Below, one piece after another: positions 13,830-15,042 of a stretch of 15,042 bases of DNA. This DNA comes from CAYOEZ01 sp964402955 (GTDB lineage: Bacteria > Chloroflexota > DTOL01 > DAOUCN01), in assembly GCA_964402955.1 (NCBI GenBank), contig CAYOEZ010000113.1, positions 1-15,042 of the forward strand, in the 5' to 3' direction. The notes under the pieces were generated by a model. The model had not been told where the DNA came from. It did not search any database and worked only from the letters and a program-made list of their open reading frames with translations. Positions within the stretch are counted from its first letter, which is position 1. Each line of letters begins with the position of its first letter. The position numbers were made by a program, and so were the translations under genes.

Positions 13830-14531
13830 ATGCCGGAACTGAAAGATGGTTGTGTGAAACCTGCACGCGGACCGATCGTGCCTACACCCGCATCTGCGAT
13901 TCCAGCAGCGGGAACCCCAGCACAGGAGGTTAGCAAGATGTTGGCACGTGTTGGTAAGGAAGCGATTGACTTCGAGGCCAATGCCTTTGTTGCGGGCGTG
14001 GGCTTCAAGACCGTCAAGCTCTCGGACTCCAAAGGCCAGTGGGTTGTCCTGTGCTTCTATCCAGGTGATTTCACCTTCGTTTGACCAACGGAACTGGCGG
14101 CGGTCGCCGCCCGTTACGAGCAACTGAAGGCCCTGGGTGTAGAAGTGCTGGCCATGAGCACCGACAGTCGCTTTGTGCACAAGATCTGGCAGGAGCAGGA
14201 GTTGTCCAAGATGGTGAGCGGCGGCGTGCCGTTCCCTATGCTCTCCGATGGTGGAGGCAAGATCGGCGCGATCTATGGCGTCTACGACGAGGCTGCCGGT
14301 GTAGACATCCGCGGCCGCTTCATCATCGATCCCGATTTCCTGATTCGCGCCATGGAGGTGTTGACGCCAGAGGTGGGCCGCAATCCAGATGAGTTGATTC
14401 GCCAGATCAAGGCATTCCAGCATGTCAGGAAGACTGGCGAGGTGACGCCATCAGGCTGGCAGCCTGGGCAGATCACGCTCAAGCCCGGCCCAGCGCTTGT
14501 AGGCAGAGTCTGGGAAGTCTGGAAGCCGTAG
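13830..14531 (+). CDS. Selenocysteine-containing peroxiredoxin (AhpC/Prx family), TGA read as Sec85
   Basis: The protein reduces peroxides with a peroxidatic selenocysteine. Read through the TGA at 14082-14084 it has 233 residues. GKEAIDFEANAF and VVLCFYPGDFTFV precede the TGA, and PTELAAVAARYEQLKALGVE plus VLAMSTDS follow it. The stop sits exactly where peroxiredoxins have FTFV-C-PTE. R161 in DIRGRFIIDP is the conserved active-site Arg. The usual resolving Cys in GEVCP is Thr206 (GEVTPSGWQPG), and no Cys follows Sec85, so a 1-Sec mechanism is likely. A SECIS-type hairpin starts 7 bases after the TGA. The SD GGAGGT 6 bases before ATG 13830 supports this start. ATG 13938 with AGGAGGT is a second option giving 197 residues. 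It lies between the two ferredoxin-ATPase genes. Confidence 0.9.
14092..14115 (+). promoter_or_regulatory. Bacterial SECIS element in the peroxiredoxin mRNA
   Basis: GGCGGC (14096-14101) pairs perfectly with GCCGCC (14106-14111) around the loop GGTC. AAC (14092-14094) with GTT (14113-14115) extends the stem after one mismatch. The apical loop begins 17 bases after the TGA and its first two bases are G. This fits the described bacterial SECIS rule: short loop, G in the first two positions, loop 16-37 nt from UGA. It lies inside the coding sequence, as in other bacteria, where SelB binds it. Confidence 0.8.
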
Positions 14532-14537
14532 GCAAGA

Positions 14538-15042
14538 ATGAAACAACTGGTTATTCTCAGCGGCAAGGGCGGCACGGGCAAGACGAGCGTGGCCGCGGCC
14601 TTCGCCCATCTGGCGGCTACGAGCACGCCGCCTGTAAGTGCCGTCCTGGCCGACGCGGACGTGGACGCAGCCAACCTGGAACTGGTTCTACAGCCGCGCC
14701 TGCTCGAAGAACACGAGTTCGTGGGCGGGTCTATGGCAGCGATAGACCAAGAGCTGTGCACAGAGTGCGGAATCTGCGCACAGGTGTGCCGCTTCGACGC
14801 GATCAGAGCCGCTATGCAGGCGGGCTATTCCGTAGATCCAATTGCCTGCGACGGCTGTGCGGCGTGCGTCTACCAATGTCCTGATCAGGCCATCCACATG
14901 GAGCCGCAGGTGGCCGGCCGCTGGTTCCGGTCGGAGACGCGCTATGGGCCACTGCTTCATGCTGCCCTGCTTCCCGCACAAGAGAACTCGGGCAAACTGG
15001 TCACGATGGTGAAGCAACAGGCGCGCCTATTGGCATTGGACA
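14538..15042 (+). CDS. MinD/Mrp-type ATPase with inserted ferredoxin domain, second copy (cut by window edge)
   Basis: The frame is open for 168 codons from ATG 14538 to the right edge. Residues 8-17 are SGKGGTGKTS (deviant Walker A). LADADVDAANLELVL resembles the switch region after Walker A. The ferredoxin insert has C74, C77, C80, C84 (CTECGICAQVC) and C104, C107, C110, C114 (CDGCAACVYQCP). The rest of the ATPase domain lies outside the window. The gene starts 7 bases after the peroxiredoxin stop without a strong SD, so coupling is likely. In ORP-type loci two such ATPases occur as a pair, matching the copy at 12863-13759. The moderate sequence difference between them suggests a heteromeric pair, as proposed for Orp3/Orp4. 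Confidence 0.92.
   Translation, partial: MKQLVILSGKGGTGKTSVAAAFAHLAATSTPPVSAVLADADVDAANLELVLQPRLLEEHEFVGGSMAAIDQELCTECGICAQVCRFDAIRAAMQAGYSVDPIACDGCAACVYQCPDQAIHMEPQVAGRWFRSETRYGPLLHAALLPAQENSGKLVTMVKQQARLLALD

Noticed and set aside
13722..14423. 233-aa open frame on the minus strand across the peroxiredoxin
   Set aside because: It is antisense to a gene with clear peroxiredoxin motifs and has no SD or recognisable domain. It would be an easy mis-call because the sense frame contains TGA.

Overview
The window looks like chromosomal DNA of a GC-rich anaerobic or facultatively anaerobic bacterium. A Chloroflexota (Anaerolineae-like) host is my best guess. It rests on the mix of a secreted beta-helix/FG-GAP protein, tandem 2-oxoacid:ferredoxin oxidoreductases and a PadR/NifX/ferredoxin-ATPase cluster. 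No marker gene is present to prove it.

Left half, all on the minus strand. From right to left, a ferredoxin-dependent 2-oxoacid oxidoreductase operon runs korA1-korB1-korA2-korB2-folB-small 70-aa protein (10262 down to 4154). A near-consensus promoter lies at 10306-10334 and a second candidate at 10414-10442. Both KorA proteins are gamma-alpha fusions and both KorB proteins carry the TPP and Fe-S motifs, so two complete two-subunit enzymes are encoded. The operon ends at a perfect hairpin next to a 35-bp tandem repeat (4062-4139). Next comes a membrane-anchored protein of unknown function (2917 to about 3918) with its own promoter and a suspected N-terminal frameshift. After another perfect hairpin (2857-2889) comes a large secreted beta-helix/FG-GAP protein (2758 to the left edge, 3' end missing).

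Right half, all on the plus strand. A divergent promoter with an overlapping palindrome drives a PadR-type regulator and then a probable operon: NifX-like protein, DUF5320-type Gly-rich protein, a small Gly-rich zinc-ribbon ORF broken by an in-frame TAA, a second NifX-like protein, a MinD-type ATPase with an inserted two-cluster ferredoxin domain, a peroxiredoxin, and a second ferredoxin-ATPase cut by the right edge. The layout recalls the ORP (orange protein) Mo-Cu cluster loci of Desulfovibrio and related uncharacterised NifX/ATPase clusters.

The most notable gene is the peroxiredoxin at 13830-14531. A TGA occupies the codon of the peroxidatic cysteine (FTFV-TGA-PTEL), the frame stays open and homologous on both sides, and a hairpin fitting the bacterial SECIS model starts a few bases downstream. 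It is almost certainly a selenoprotein that a standard gene caller would split in two or miss. Its resolving cysteine is replaced by Thr, which suggests a 1-Sec enzyme. It sits between the two ferredoxin-ATPases, hinting at a role in protecting an oxygen-sensitive metal-cluster assembly system.
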